DNA of 64,000 nt from Couchioplanes caeruleus. GTDB lineage: Bacteria; Actinomycetota; Actinomycetes; Mycobacteriales; Micromonosporaceae. How positions within the stretch are numbered: position 1 is the first letter of the stretch; each line of letters begins with the position of its first letter. The notes under the pieces were generated by a model. It saw nothing but the letters and a program-made list of their open reading frames with translations, was not told the origin of the DNA and searched no databases. Below are positions 25,161-34,928 of the stretch, piece by piece. The translations under genes and the position numbers were made by a program. The stretch is taken from contig NZ_RJKL01000001.1 in the NCBI RefSeq assembly GCF_003751945.1, positions 5,890,001 to 5,954,000 on the forward strand, written 5' to 3'.

Positions 25161-25321
25161 CGCGCTCCGGCCGCGCCCCGGCCCGCGCTCCGGCGGCGCC
25201 TCAGTCCGCGCTCCGGCCGCGCCCCGGCCCGCGCTCCGGCGGCGCCTCAGTCCGCGCTCCGGCGGCGCGTCAGTCCGCGCTCCGGCGGCGCGTCAGTCCG
25301 CGCTCCGGCGCGTCCGCGGCC
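25161..25321. repeat. 23-bp tandem repeat, seven copies
   Basis: Seven consecutive 23-base units, each starting CGCGCTCCGG, at 25161, 25184, 25207, 25230, 25253, 25276 and 25299. The second halves alternate between two types (CCGCGCCCCGGCC and CGGCGCCTCAGTC) and then drift to CGGCGCGTCAGTC. As 23 is not a multiple of three, the array is non-coding. It fills most of the 335-base gap between the divergent fbiD and plsC; the remainder (25322-25403) shows no recognised element. Confidence 0.9.
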
Positions 25322-25415
25322 GGCTCCGGGCCGGGGGTCGGGCCGCCCCGCGCTGGCTCCGGCGACGGCGAGCAGGCATGATTTCGTCCCAGGGTGTGGG
25401 GACGGAGGAGATACC

Positions 25416-26150
25416 GTGGCGCAGCGCAAGCTGGGGTTCTGGCGGCGGCTGGCGGTGGCGCTGGTGCTGCCGACCATGTGGTACTGGACGAAGCGACGCT
25501 GGTACGGCATGGAGAACCTGCCCGCCGGCGGCTTCATCATCACGCCGAACCACATGTCGCAGTTCGATCCGCTGCTCGTGGCCCACTACATCTACGCGGC
25601 CAAGCGGTGGCCCCGCTTCCTCGGCAAGGCCAGCATCTGGAAAATCCCTTTCGTGGGCTTCATGCTGCGCAAGGTCGAGCAGATCCCGGTCGAACGCGGC
25701 AGTGTGGAGGCGGTGAAGTCGCTCGACACGCTCGTCGACGTCCTCCGGCAGGACGGCGTCGTGGTGATCTATCCGGAGGGCACGACGACCCGCGACCCGG
25801 AGCTGTGGCCGATGCGCGGCAAGACCGGCGCGGCCCGGCTGGCGCTGCTCACCGGTGCTCCGGTCGTTCCCATGGCTACCTGGGGGTCGCAGCAGGTGCA
25901 TGACGTACGGACCAAGAAGATCTCGCTGAGGCCGCGCCGCGCGGTCAGCGTCGTCGCCGGCAAGCCGGTCGACCTGAGCCGCTGGCAGGGTGAGGCGCCG
26001 ACCCGGGCGGTGCTGGAGCAGATGACCGAGGCGATCCAGTTGGCCGGCCGCGACCTGCTCGCCGAGCTGCGCCAGGAGCCGCCACCGGACGGCCTCTTCG
26101 AGGCGCCCGCCCACCGCCGCACCGGCCCGGCCTCGGAGCAGTCAGCATGA
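25416..26150 (+). CDS. plsC: 1-acyl-sn-glycerol-3-phosphate acyltransferase
   Basis: A 244-residue membrane-associated acyltransferase of phospholipid synthesis. The catalytic NHXXXXD motif is NHMSQFD (about residues 45-51). The [19 protein letters not shown] and [11 protein letters not shown] segments carry the glycerol-phosphate-binding motifs. The GTG at 25416 has GGAGGAG five bases upstream. It overlaps gpsA by four bases, coupling phospholipid acylation with glycerol-3-phosphate supply. Confidence 0.95.
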   Translation: MAQRKLGFWRRLAVALVLPTMWYWTKRRWYGMENLPAGGFIITPNHMSQFDPLLVAHYIYAAKRWPRFLGKASIWKIPFVGFMLRKVEQIPVERGSVEAVKSLDTLVDVLRQDGVVVIYPEGTTTRDPELWPMRGKTGAARLALLTGAPVVPMATWGSQQVHDVRTKKISLRPRRAVSVVAGKPVDLSRWQGEAPTRAVLEQMTEAIQLAGRDLLAELRQEPPPDGLFEAPAHRRTGPASEQSA

Positions 26151-27142
26151 GCCGGGCAGCGGTGCTGGGCGCCGGGGCCTGGGGCACGGCGGTCGCCAAG
26201 ATCCTGGCCGACGCCGGATCCGACGTCACGATCTGGGCGCGCCGGGAGACGGTCGCCGCCGCCATCCGCGAGTACGGCGTCAACGAGAGTGCCCTGCCCG
26301 GCGTCAAGCTGCCCGAGCGGATCACCGCCACCAGCGACCTCGCCGCCGCGGTCGAGGGAGCCGGGATCGTATTCCTGGCGGTGCCGTCGCAGACGCTGCG
26401 CGGCAACCTCGCCGACTGGGCCGGGCACCTGCCCTCCGGCGCGACGCTGGTGTCGCTGATGAAGGGCATCGAGCTCGGCACGACCAAGCGGATGAGCGAG
26501 GTCATCGTCGAGACCGCGGGCGTGGAGCCGGGCCGGGTCGTCGTGGTCTCCGGTCCCAATCTGGCCCCCGAGATCGCCGCCGAGCAGCCCGCCGCCACCG
26601 TGGTCGCCGGCACCGACCCGGCCCGCACCCAGCTCGTGCAGCAGGCCCTCGCGCTGCCGTACATCCGGCCGTACACCAGCGACGACGTCATCGGCTGCGA
26701 GATGGGCGGCGCGGTCAAGAACGTCATCGCGCTCGCGTACGGCATGGCGACGGCGATGGGCATGGGCGACAACACGAAGGCCTCGCTGATCACCCGGGGT
26801 CTGGCCGAGACGGCCCGGCTCGGCGTCGCGCTGGGCGCGGACCCGATGACCTTCGCCGGGCTGGCCGGGCTGGGCGACCTGGTGGCGACCTGTTCGTCGC
26901 CGCTGTCGCGCAACCGGACGTTCGGCGAGCATCTGGGCCGTGGCGAGTCGCTGGAGGCGGCGCAGGCGTCGACCAAGCAGACCGCCGAGGGCGTGAAGAG
27001 CTGCCTGGCGATCCGCGACCTGGCCCGGGCGCACGGCGTCGAGATGCCGATCACCGAGCAGGTGGAGCGGGTCTGCCACGAGGGCGTCGACCCGCGGGTG
27101 GCGGTGAAGCTGCTGATGGGCCGCGAGATGAAGCCGGAATGA
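26147..27142 (+). CDS. gpsA: NAD(P)-dependent glycerol-3-phosphate dehydrogenase
   Basis: A 331-residue enzyme reducing dihydroxyacetone phosphate to sn-glycerol-3-phosphate, the backbone of phospholipids. The Rossmann loop [10 protein letters not shown] begins the protein, the catalytic Lys lies in [18 protein letters not shown], and [13 protein letters not shown] is a family signature. It overlaps plsC upstream and the PLP enzyme downstream by four bases each. Confidence 0.98.
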   Translation: MSRAAVLGAGAWGTAVAKILADAGSDVTIWARRETVAAAIREYGVNESALPGVKLPERITATSDLAAAVEGAGIVFLAVPSQTLRGNLADWAGHLPSGATLVSLMKGIELGTTKRMSEVIVETAGVEPGRVVVVSGPNLAPEIAAEQPAATVVAGTDPARTQLVQQALALPYIRPYTSDDVIGCEMGGAVKNVIALAYGMATAMGMGDNTKASLITRGLAETARLGVALGADPMTFAGLAGLGDLVATCSSPLSRNRTFGEHLGRGESLEAAQASTKQTAEGVKSCLAIRDLARAHGVEMPITEQVERVCHEGVDPRVAVKLLMGREMKPE

Positions 27143-28236
27143 CCGGCGACGGCACGCGGGTCGTACACGCCGGTCTACCCACGCCCGTGCCGGGCCGGCC
27201 GTTCCTGCCCGGCCCGGTGTTCGCGGCGCCGTACCACCTGGATCCCGTCGAGGGAGCCGGGGAGGACGGGTACGGCCGCCCGGACAACCCGACCCGGCGT
27301 GCGCTGGAGGCGGCGATCGGGGAGCTGGAGGGCGGCGCGGTCCGGGCGTTCGCCAGCGGCCAGGCCGCCATCACCGCACTGCTGCTGTCGGTGCTGCGTC
27401 CCGGCGACACGGTGATGCTGCCCGCGGACGGCTACTTCACCGTGCGCGCGTTCGCCGAGGGCACCCTGCGTGAGCTGGGCGTCGGCACGGTGCTGGCGCC
27501 GACTTCCGGGCCGTACCCCTCCTTCGAGGGTGTGCGCCTGGTGCTGCTGGAGACCCCCGCCAACCCCGGGTTGGACGTCTGTGACGTGCGCGCGGTCGCG
27601 GCGGACGCGCACGCGGCGGGCGCCCTTGTCGCGGTGGACAACACCACCGCGACGCCGCTCGGGCAGCGCCCGCTCGACCTCGGCGCCGACCTGGTGGTGG
27701 CCTCCGGCACCAAGGCGCTGACCGGCCACTCCGACCTGCTGCTCGGATATTTGGCGACCCGCGACGACGAGCTGCTGCACCGGGCGACCACGTGGCGGGC
27801 GCAGACCGGCGGCATCCCCGGCGCCTTCGACTGCTGGCTGGCCCACCGCTCGCTGGCCACGCTGGACCTGCGGCTGGCCCGGCAGAGCGCCAACGCCGCC
27901 GCGGTGGCGGGCCTGCTCGCCGGGCGCGACGACGTGACGGGGTTGCGCTGGCCGGGGCTGGAGACCGACCCGTCGTACGCACGCGCGCGGGCGCAGATGC
28001 GACGCATCCCCGGCATCGTCTCGTTCGACCTGGGCGACGCGGAGCGGGTGGCCCGGTTCCTCACCGCCTCGGCGCTGGTGTTCGCGGCGACGTCGTTCGG
28101 CGGGCTTCACACCACGGCCGACCGGCGGGCGCAGTGGGGCGACGACACCGCGCCGGGCTTCGTCCGGCTTTCCTGCGGCATCGAGGACGCGGCCGACCTG
28201 CTGGCCGATCTCACCGCGGCCCTGGACGAGGCCTGA
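27139..28236 (+). CDS. Cystathionine gamma-lyase/synthase family PLP enzyme
   Basis: A 365-residue Cys/Met-metabolism PLP enzyme of fold type I. The PLP lysine is Lys192 in [16 protein letters not shown]; the Asp/substrate region [20 protein letters not shown] and the C-terminal [19 protein letters not shown] are typical. It is probably a cystathionine gamma-lyase making cysteine, though gamma-synthase or related gamma-elimination cannot be excluded. Translationally coupled to gpsA (ATGA). Start ATG 27139. Confidence 0.93.
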   Translation: MTGDGTRVVHAGLPTPVPGRPFLPGPVFAAPYHLDPVEGAGEDGYGRPDNPTRRALEAAIGELEGGAVRAFASGQAAITALLLSVLRPGDTVMLPADGYFTVRAFAEGTLRELGVGTVLAPTSGPYPSFEGVRLVLLETPANPGLDVCDVRAVAADAHAAGALVAVDNTTATPLGQRPLDLGADLVVASGTKALTGHSDLLLGYLATRDDELLHRATTWRAQTGGIPGAFDCWLAHRSLATLDLRLARQSANAAAVAGLLAGRDDVTGLRWPGLETDPSYARARAQMRRIPGIVSFDLGDAERVARFLTASALVFAATSFGGLHTTADRRAQWGDDTAPGFVRLSCGIEDAADLLADLTAALDEA

Positions 28237-28251
28237 TCTACGGTTCTCGCC

Positions 28252-28611
28252 ATGGAGTGGAGCAGTTTCAGCGGCGCCGAGGTGACCGCGCTCGCGCAGG
28301 GCGAGAGCTTCTTCGCCGACCCTGGGGAACGGGAGTGTCCCGCCTGCGGTCGTCGCAGTGTGCGCGCGTACGTGAATGTTCCGGAGAGCGCCCGGCGGCC
28401 CACCCTGGTGAGTTACGTCTGGTGTTCCGCCTGCCACCGGTTCGTCGGCACCCGGGCCAGACACCCCGAGGGCCTGGTCTTCTCCGACCCGCTGGCCACG
28501 CTCGCCGCCGAGGAGCGGCGTGAGCTGGAGCGCAGTCTCGTCGGTTTCCTCGCGCATCTCGACCGGCTGTGGGACGAGGGCGTCCTGCCGCAGACGTTCG
28601 CGGCCGCCTGA
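28252..28611 (+). CDS. Small zinc-ribbon protein of unknown function
   Basis: A 119-residue protein with two Cys-X2-Cys pairs (CPACG and CSAC, about residues 27-62) forming a probable zinc ribbon, followed by a helical C-terminal half (AAEERRELERSLVGFLAHLD). It begins 15 bases after the PLP enzyme and is likely co-transcribed. No family name recognised. Confidence 0.65.
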   Translation: MEWSSFSGAEVTALAQGESFFADPGERECPACGRRSVRAYVNVPESARRPTLVSYVWCSACHRFVGTRARHPEGLVFSDPLATLAAEERRELERSLVGFLAHLDRLWDEGVLPQTFAAA

Positions 28612-28635
28612 CCTTCCCGCGACAACCGACTTCCC

Positions 28636-28953
28636 TTGCTGTTCGTCGCCCTGACTCTGGTGGTGGGCCTGGTGGCCGCCGCCCTCGTGGCCGGCGCCGC
28701 CACGGACCCGGGCTTCAGCCCCTGGATGACGGTGGCCGGTTCGGCGGTCAAGTACTGGGTCGGCGCCTTCGGTATCCTGCTGGTCGTGTCCCACCTGCGC
28801 CACTTCGTGGCGGCGGGCCTCACCCGCCGCGCCGTCCTGGCGGGCGGCTCGGCCGTGGGTGCGCTCCTGTCGCTGACGGTGACCCTGCTCGGTGCCCTGC
28901 TCTGCCACTGGCTGGTGCGCGACGTGGCGATCCGCCGCCAGGCCGCGAGCTGA
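28636..28953 (+). CDS. Small membrane protein of unknown function
   Basis: A 105-residue hydrophobic protein with three to four transmembrane segments (LTLVVGLVAAALVAG, YWVGAFGILLVVS, VGALLSLTVTLLGALLCHWLV). The start is uncertain: TTG at 28636 opens the frame, without a clear ribosome binding site. It follows the zinc-ribbon gene by 24 bases. Coding character is supported by the hydrophobic pattern and third-position GC. Confidence 0.5.
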   Translation: MLFVALTLVVGLVAAALVAGAATDPGFSPWMTVAGSAVKYWVGAFGILLVVSHLRHFVAAGLTRRAVLAGGSAVGALLSLTVTLLGALLCHWLVRDVAIRRQAAS

Positions 28954-29100
28954 CACCCTCGGTGCCGATGTCATCGACTCTGCGTGGGACGTCTGTCGAG
29001 GTGTACCTGCCGTATCCGGAAAGTGCTCTACGCAGAGTAGGGTCTTCCCGGCATGCCCGCGGCAGGCAGCCCCCAGGTCCGGCAACGAGGAGCCCTTTCC

Positions 29101-30204
<1,104 letters not shown>

Positions 30205-30226
30205 GGCCGGCAGGGGCCCGCCCGGC

Positions 30227-30874
30227 TCAGACGCAGCCGGAGGGCACGCCCTGGGTGATCGACTTGTCGGTCTCCACCACCGTGTCGGAGAACTCGTTCG
30301 CCCACTGCGCGGCCTGCGCGTAGTGCTTCGGCACGGTCACCTGGACCGGCACCTCGCGGTCCATGGTGGTGAACGTGGTGGCGGCGGGCTGCTGGTCGGC
30401 GTACCAGCAGACCCGGTTCATGTTCATCAGCTCGGTGTCCATCGGCACGCAGCCCGAGCCGGTCTCCGTCAGCGATTTGCACATCCGGGGCTGCGGGACG
30501 CCGCAGGCCACGGTGATCGGCGGCTCGCCGTAGGCGGCGTTCTGCTCCGGGCCGGCACTGACCTTGCGGGGAGCCAGATCGCGCACCCGCGTCGGAAGCT
30601 GCGAGGTGACCGCCAGGCAGACCTGCTTGGTCCGGCCGGCGAGCTTCGGCGCGGCCAACTGCACCGGTGTGCCCGGCACGACCACGGGCTGGGTCGCGCT
30701 CGCCGTCGGCGCCGCCTTGCCGCTCGTGTCGCCCGGTGCCATCTGGGAGAAGATCAGGAGCCCGGCGAGGATCGCCACCGGCACGGCGACGACGGTCGCC
30801 CACAACGCGGCGCTGCGCGTCACCGGATCCCTGGTGGGTGGCTGAGACTCGGTGCGGGGCTCCACGTCGACCAT
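30227..30874 (-). CDS. DUF3515 membrane-anchored protein
   Basis: A 215-residue protein with a short cytoplasmic N-terminus, one transmembrane helix (about residues 25-44, WATVVAVPVAILAGLLIF) and an extracytoplasmic domain with several Cys (QVCLAV, ITVACGVP, MCKSLTETGSGCV). These are features of actinobacterial DUF3515. Its place next to ddl and thiL matches Rv2980. It starts one base after the stop of the Lrp-like gene. Function unknown. Confidence 0.85.
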   Translation of the reverse strand: MVDVEPRTESQPPTRDPVTRSAALWATVVAVPVAILAGLLIFSQMAPGDTSGKAAPTASATQPVVVPGTPVQLAAPKLAGRTKQVCLAVTSQLPTRVRDLAPRKVSAGPEQNAAYGEPPITVACGVPQPRMCKSLTETGSGCVPMDTELMNMNRVCWYADQQPAATTFTTMDREVPVQVTVPKHYAQAAQWANEFSDTVVETDKSITQGVPSGCV

Positions 30875-30875
30875 G

Positions 30876-31109
30876 TCAGAGATTTACCACGGAGCACGTC
30901 ACGGTCCGGGTGATGCCCGGGACGTACTGGATTTTGCTCACAATCATCCGACCGAGTTCATCGACGCTGTGCCCTTCCGCGAGGACGACCACGTCGTAGG
31001 GCCCGGTGACCGCGTCGACGCGTACCACTCCCTGAATTTTGTCGATAGCGGCGGCCACGTCACGGGCCTTTCCGACCTCCGTCTGGATGAGGATGTATGC
31101 CTGGACCAC
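30876..31109 (-). CDS. Lrp/AsnC ligand-binding (RAM) domain protein
   Basis: A 77-residue stand-alone RAM domain, the beta-alpha-beta-beta-alpha-beta module that binds amino acids in Lrp/AsnC regulators, here without an HTH (VQAYILIQTEVGKARDVAAA, VDAVTGPYDVVVLAEG, ITRTVTCSVV). It could modulate other proteins or sense an amino acid. The GTG at 31109 has AGGAG eight bases upstream. It is the first gene of a two-gene unit with DUF3515 and is divergent from thiL. Confidence 0.88.
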   Translation of the reverse strand: MVQAYILIQTEVGKARDVAAAIDKIQGVVRVDAVTGPYDVVVLAEGHSVDELGRMIVSKIQYVPGITRTVTCSVVNL

Positions 31110-31255
31110 GATCCGACTCCTATCCGCCGCCGCCGGCGACCCGAACGTGAAACTACAGTACGGAGCGCGGTCCTGGCGGCACGCATCGCTCTGGCGGGCT
31201 TCAACATAACGGCGCGGGATGAATTCGCGCACCGCGACGGGGAAACGAGGGAACG

Positions 31256-32200
31256 GTGGACGTGAGCATCGCGGAGGCGGGAGAGTTCGGGCTGATCGCC
31301 CGGATCGTCGCGCGGCTCGGGGACGGCCGGGCCGACGTGCTCGGTCCGGGCGACGACGCCGCGGTGGTGGCCGCGCCCGACGGCCGTGCGGTGGCGTCGA
31401 CGGACGTCCTCGTGGAGGGCCGGCACTTCCGGCGGGACTGGTCCAGCGCGGCCGACGTCGGTCACCGCGCGGCCGCCGCCAACCTGGCCGACATCGCGGC
31501 CATGGGCGCCACGCCGACGGGATTGCTGGTGGCGCTCTGCGTGCCGACGGACCTGGACGTCGCCTGGGCCGAGGAGCTGGCCGAGGGGCTCGCCGCGGAA
31601 TCCGCCCTGGTCGGGGCGACCGTGGTGGGCGGCGACATGTCGTCGAGCCCGACGCTGACCATCGCGGTGACCGCGCTGGGCGACCTCGGCGGCCGGGCGC
31701 CGGTCCTGCGCAGCGGGGCCCAGCCGGGCGACGTCGTCGCGCTCGCCGGGCGTACGGGCTACGCGGCGGCAGGCTACACGGTCCTGTCGCGCGGCTTCCG
31801 GACGCCGAAGCTGCTGGTGGAGGCGTACCGGCGCCCGGCGGTGCCGTACGTGCAGGGGCCGGCCGCGGCGCAGCTCGGCGCGACCTCGATGATCGACGTC
31901 TCGGACGGGCTGCTGCAGGACCTCGGCCACGTGGCGACCGCCAGCGTGGTCGGCATCGACATCCGGCGGGACGCGTTCGAGGTCCCGGACCAGATGCGCG
32001 ACGCGGCCTCGGCGCTGGGCGTGGACCCGTACGTCTGGCTCCTGGCCGGCGGCGACGACCACGCCCTCGCCGCGACGTTCCCGGCCGGGGTGACGTTGCC
32101 GCCGCAGTGGCGGGTGGTCGGTAGCGTGCACGAGGGCACCGGGGTGACCGTCGACCGCAAGCCCTGGCAGGGCGGGACGGGCTGGGATCACTTCCGCTGA
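31256..32200 (+). CDS. thiL: Thiamine-monophosphate kinase
   Basis: A 314-residue PurM-fold kinase making thiamine pyrophosphate from thiamine monophosphate. Metal and ATP motifs are GPGDDAAVVAAPDGR (N-terminal), STDVLVEGRHF and MIDVSDGLLQDLGH, with the late AGGDDHAL loop. The GTG start at 31256 is used; a second GTG lies two codons on. No TPP riboswitch is apparent in the 146 bases upstream. Confidence 0.95.
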   Translation: MDVSIAEAGEFGLIARIVARLGDGRADVLGPGDDAAVVAAPDGRAVASTDVLVEGRHFRRDWSSAADVGHRAAAANLADIAAMGATPTGLLVALCVPTDLDVAWAEELAEGLAAESALVGATVVGGDMSSSPTLTIAVTALGDLGGRAPVLRSGAQPGDVVALAGRTGYAAAGYTVLSRGFRTPKLLVEAYRRPAVPYVQGPAAAQLGATSMIDVSDGLLQDLGHVATASVVGIDIRRDAFEVPDQMRDAASALGVDPYVWLLAGGDDHALAATFPAGVTLPPQWRVVGSVHEGTGVTVDRKPWQGGTGWDHFR

Positions 32201-32222
32201 GCGGTCCGGCTAGCGTTGCCGC

Positions 32223-32684
32223 GTGGAACAGATCGAGATCCGCGAGGTCCGCTTCGACGAGCCCGCGGTGCAGGAACTCATCGGCCAGGCGATGGCCGAG
32301 CTCAGCAGCAGGTACGGCGGCAGCGGTGACGACACCCCGGTCGCGGCGGCGGACTTCGCCCCGCCGGGCGGGGCGTTCTTCGTGGCGCAGGAGGCATCCG
32401 GGCGCCTGATCGGCTGCGGCGGCTGGCGGGAGCACGGCGACGACGCCGAGCTCAAGCGCATGTTCACGATCGCGGCGGCCCGCGGGCGCGGTGTGGCGCG
32501 CCGGGTGCTGGCGGCGATCGAGGAGTCGGCGCGGGAGCGGGGCCGCAAGCGGGTGATCCTGGAAACCGGCGACAAGCAGCCCGAGGCCGTCGCGCTGTAC
32601 GAGAAGTACGGCTACGAGCGGATCGAGGACTTCGGTTACTACAAGGGCGAGCCCGGGGTGCTGTCCTACGCCCGCGTGCTTTGA
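32223..32684 (+). CDS. GNAT family N-acetyltransferase
   Basis: A 153-residue acetyltransferase. The acetyl-CoA loop is RGRGVARRVLAAIE (about residues 82-95), preceded by ELKRMFTIAA and followed by ALYEKYGYERIEDFGYY, all typical GNAT motifs. It lies 22 bases after thiL and may share its transcript. Acceptor substrate unknown. Confidence 0.92.
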   Translation: MEQIEIREVRFDEPAVQELIGQAMAELSSRYGGSGDDTPVAAADFAPPGGAFFVAQEASGRLIGCGGWREHGDDAELKRMFTIAAARGRGVARRVLAAIEESARERGRKRVILETGDKQPEAVALYEKYGYERIEDFGYYKGEPGVLSYARVL

Positions 32685-32710
32685 TCCTTTTGTTCCGGCT
32701 CGGATACACA

Positions 32711-32745
32711 CGTAGCCGCCGGGTCACGAGGACCCGGCGGCTACG
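32711..32745. terminator. Bidirectional hairpin between GNAT and rpmB
   Basis: CGTAGCCGCCGGGTC / GACCCGGCGGCTACG, a perfect 15-bp stem with loop ACGAG, between two convergent genes. Confidence 0.75.
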
Positions 32746-32792
32746 GGAAGTGCTGAGGTCAGGGTCGGGCGGTCAGGCCCGGCGCCCGCACG

Positions 32793-32984
32793 TCAGGCGC
32801 GGACGACCTTGCCGGCCTTGATGCACGAGGTGCAGGCCTTGACCTTCTTGGTGTTGCCGCCACCGGCCGGGGTGCGCACCGACTGGATGTTCGGGTTCCA
32901 GCGGCGGTTGGTCCGCCGGTGCGAGTGGGACACGTTGTGGCCGAAGCCCGGTCCCTTGCCACAGACGTCGCACACGCTAGCCAC
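32793..32984 (-). CDS. rpmB: 50S ribosomal protein L28
   Basis: A 63-residue ribosomal protein of the zinc-binding L28 type, with [19 protein letters not shown] at the start and CTSC later forming the four-Cys zinc site. The central [13 protein letters not shown] block is diagnostic. GTG start at 32984 with AGGAG upstream. Actinobacteria usually also carry a zinc-free paralogue elsewhere. Divergent from the fakA-like gene. Confidence 0.97.
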   Translation of the reverse strand: MASVCDVCGKGPGFGHNVSHSHRRTNRRWNPNIQSVRTPAGGGNTKKVKACTSCIKAGKVVRA

Positions 32985-33170
32985 GGGGTACTCCTGGGAT
33001 TGATACGCCGGGCGGGCAAGGCCGAGACCCGGCTGCGAACTGAGGGTGCCCCGGGCAGACTGCGCTCGGGCAACCTGGCCAGGTTACCCGATGGCCCGGG
33101 CGGACAGCCAATCGCCCTCTCGCCCCGGGCGCAGCCGCCATTTGTCGGAGGTGGTTAGTACGCTTTTCTA

Positions 33171-34928
33171 GTGCTGGAGACCCTGGACGCCGCGGCAGTG
33201 CATCGCTGGTGTGGCGCGGGACTCGCCGCGCTGCGGGCCCACCAGCATGAGATCGACGAGCTGAACGTCTATCCGGTGCCGGACGGCGACACCGGCACCA
33301 ACCTGGTCCTGACCCTGACCTCGGCCCAGGAGGCGCTGGAGGAGCCCCCGGACGCCCCGGAGACCGGGGACACCGCCGAGCCCGGCCCCGACGGCACTCT
33401 GCTGGGGCCGGTGATGCGCCGGATGGCTCGCGGTGCGCTGCTGGGCGCCCGTGGCAACTCCGGCGTCATCGTCTCCCAGATCCTGCGGGGCATGGCCGAC
33501 ACCTTCGCCACGGCGGTATCCGTCCGGGGAGCGGAGCTGGCCACGGCGCTGCGGACGGCGAGCGAGGCCGCCTATGCCGCGGTCGCCCGTCCCGTCGAGG
33601 GCACTGTGCTGTCCGTGGCGGCCGCCGCGGCGGAGGGCGCGGGAGGGATCAAGTCCGACGACCTGCTCGCGGTGGCCCGGGCCGCGGCCCGGGCGGCGGC
33701 CGAGGCGCTGGCCCGCACGCCGCAGCAGCTCCCCGTGCTGGCGCACGCCGGGGTGGTGGATGCGGGCGGCCGAGGGCTGGTGCTGCTGCTCGACGCGCTG
33801 GTCGAGGCGCTCAGCACCACGGCCGCCGACGGGAAGCCGGCGAGCCCCGCGACGGCGACGACCGTCCCGGTTCCGGGTGAGCTCCCGGATGGTGGCTTCG
33901 GTTATGAGGTGCAGTTCCTGCTCGATGCCGAGCCGGCGGCGGTCGAGGTCATGAAGCGGACCCTCGACGGCCTGGGAGATTCGCTGGTGGTGGTCGGCAC
34001 CGGCGAGGGGCGGCCGCCCACCTGGAACGTGCACGTCCACGTGGACGACATCGGTGCCGCCATCGAGGCCGGGATCGTCGCCGGGCGGCCGCACCGGATC
34101 TCGGTGAACCGGCTCGAGGACCGTATCCACGATCACGCCCACCCCCACGCGACGCACCCGGACCCCGGCACCCAGGCCGAGCCCGGAGCCGGGGCAGGGG
34201 ACGAGAACCTCCTGGAGGAGCACGCGGAGACCGGCGGTTGGGAGACCGGGGACCGCGGCGCCGTCGTGGTGGCCGCCGGGGAGGGGCTCACCTCGCTCTT
34301 CGTCGACGAAGGAACGGTCGTGGTCGGGCGCAACCCGTCGACCGCGGAGATGCTCGCGGCGGTCGCGCAGACCGGTGCGCGGAGGGTCGTACTGCTGCCG
34401 AACGACGCCAACACCCACGCCGTCGCCGTCTCCGCCGCCCAGGAGGCCGCCGCCGCGGGCACCCGGGTCGTGGTGGTGCCGACCCGCTCTCCCGTGCAGG
34501 CCCTCGCCGCGCTCGCGGTGCGGGATTCGCAGCGGCGCTTCGACGACGACGTCATCGCGATGGCCGAGGCGGCCGGCGCCTGCCGCTACGGCGAGGTGAC
34601 GACGGCGGCCCGGGAGGCGCTGACCGTCGCCGGCCGCTGCCACCCCGGCGACCTCCTCGGCCTGATCGACGGCGAGGTCAACGTGATCAGCGGCGGCCCC
34701 GAGGACGGGACGGCGAGCGACGCGGCCCTCGCCGACGTCAGCCGGCGGCTCCTCGACCGGATGCTCGGCGGCGGTGGCGAACTGGTCACCCTCGTGCTCG
34801 GCGCCGACGCCCCCGCCGCGCTCGAGGAGACGCTGCGGGCGCACCTCGCGCAGGCGTGGCCCTTCGTCGAGGTGCAGTGTTATACGGGCGGCCAGCCCCG
34901 ATACCACCTCCTGGCAGGAGTGGAATGA
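33171..34928 (+). CDS. DAK2 domain protein, FakA-like (YloV) fatty-acid kinase
   Basis: A 585-residue protein. The N-terminal DhaL/DAK2 ATP-binding domain (about residues 5-205) has the metal-binding Asp cluster NVYPVPDGDTGTNLVLT, GARGNSGVIVSQILRG and the DAGGRGLVLLLDA helix. A middle domain and a C-terminal FakA-type domain follow (LFVDEGTVVVGRNPSTAEML, GDLLGLIDGEVN). In Firmicutes FakA phosphorylates fatty acids bound by FakB; the same role is inferred here. The gene precedes recG, as in mycobacteria, and overlaps it by four bases. GTG start 33171. Confidence 0.9.
   Translation: MLETLDAAAVHRWCGAGLAALRAHQHEIDELNVYPVPDGDTGTNLVLTLTSAQEALEEPPDAPETGDTAEPGPDGTLLGPVMRRMARGALLGARGNSGVIVSQILRGMADTFATAVSVRGAELATALRTASEAAYAAVARPVEGTVLSVAAAAAEGAGGIKSDDLLAVARAAARAAAEALARTPQQLPVLAHAGVVDAGGRGLVLLLDALVEALSTTAADGKPASPATATTVPVPGELPDGGFGYEVQFLLDAEPAAVEVMKRTLDGLGDSLVVVGTGEGRPPTWNVHVHVDDIGAAIEAGIVAGRPHRISVNRLEDRIHDHAHPHATHPDPGTQAEPGAGAGDENLLEEHAETGGWETGDRGAVVVAAGEGLTSLFVDEGTVVVGRNPSTAEMLAAVAQTGARRVVLLPNDANTHAVAVSAAQEAAAAGTRVVVVPTRSPVQALAALAVRDSQRRFDDDVIAMAEAAGACRYGEVTTAAREALTVAGRCHPGDLLGLIDGEVNVISGGPEDGTASDAALADVSRRLLDRMLGGGGELVTLVLGADAPAALEETLRAHLAQAWPFVEVQCYTGGQPRYHLLAGVE

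Noticed and set aside
25161..25321. Repeat array considered as a CRISPR
   Set aside because: The 23-bp units are contiguous with no unique spacers, and no cas genes are nearby; it is a tandem minisatellite.
25071..25415. A 115-residue N-terminal extension of PlsC
   Set aside because: It would consist of the 23-bp minisatellite read through shifting frames; PlsC similarity and GGAGGAG support the GTG at 25416.
28978..29037. Inverted repeat CTCTGCGT/ACGCAGAG upstream of ddl
   Set aside because: The arms are eight bases and about 44 bases apart, without a plausible fold or matching regulator; likely chance.
31110..31255. Possible TPP riboswitch upstream of thiL
   Set aside because: No CTGAGA or other TPP-box signature is present in the gap; ordinary divergent promoter region.
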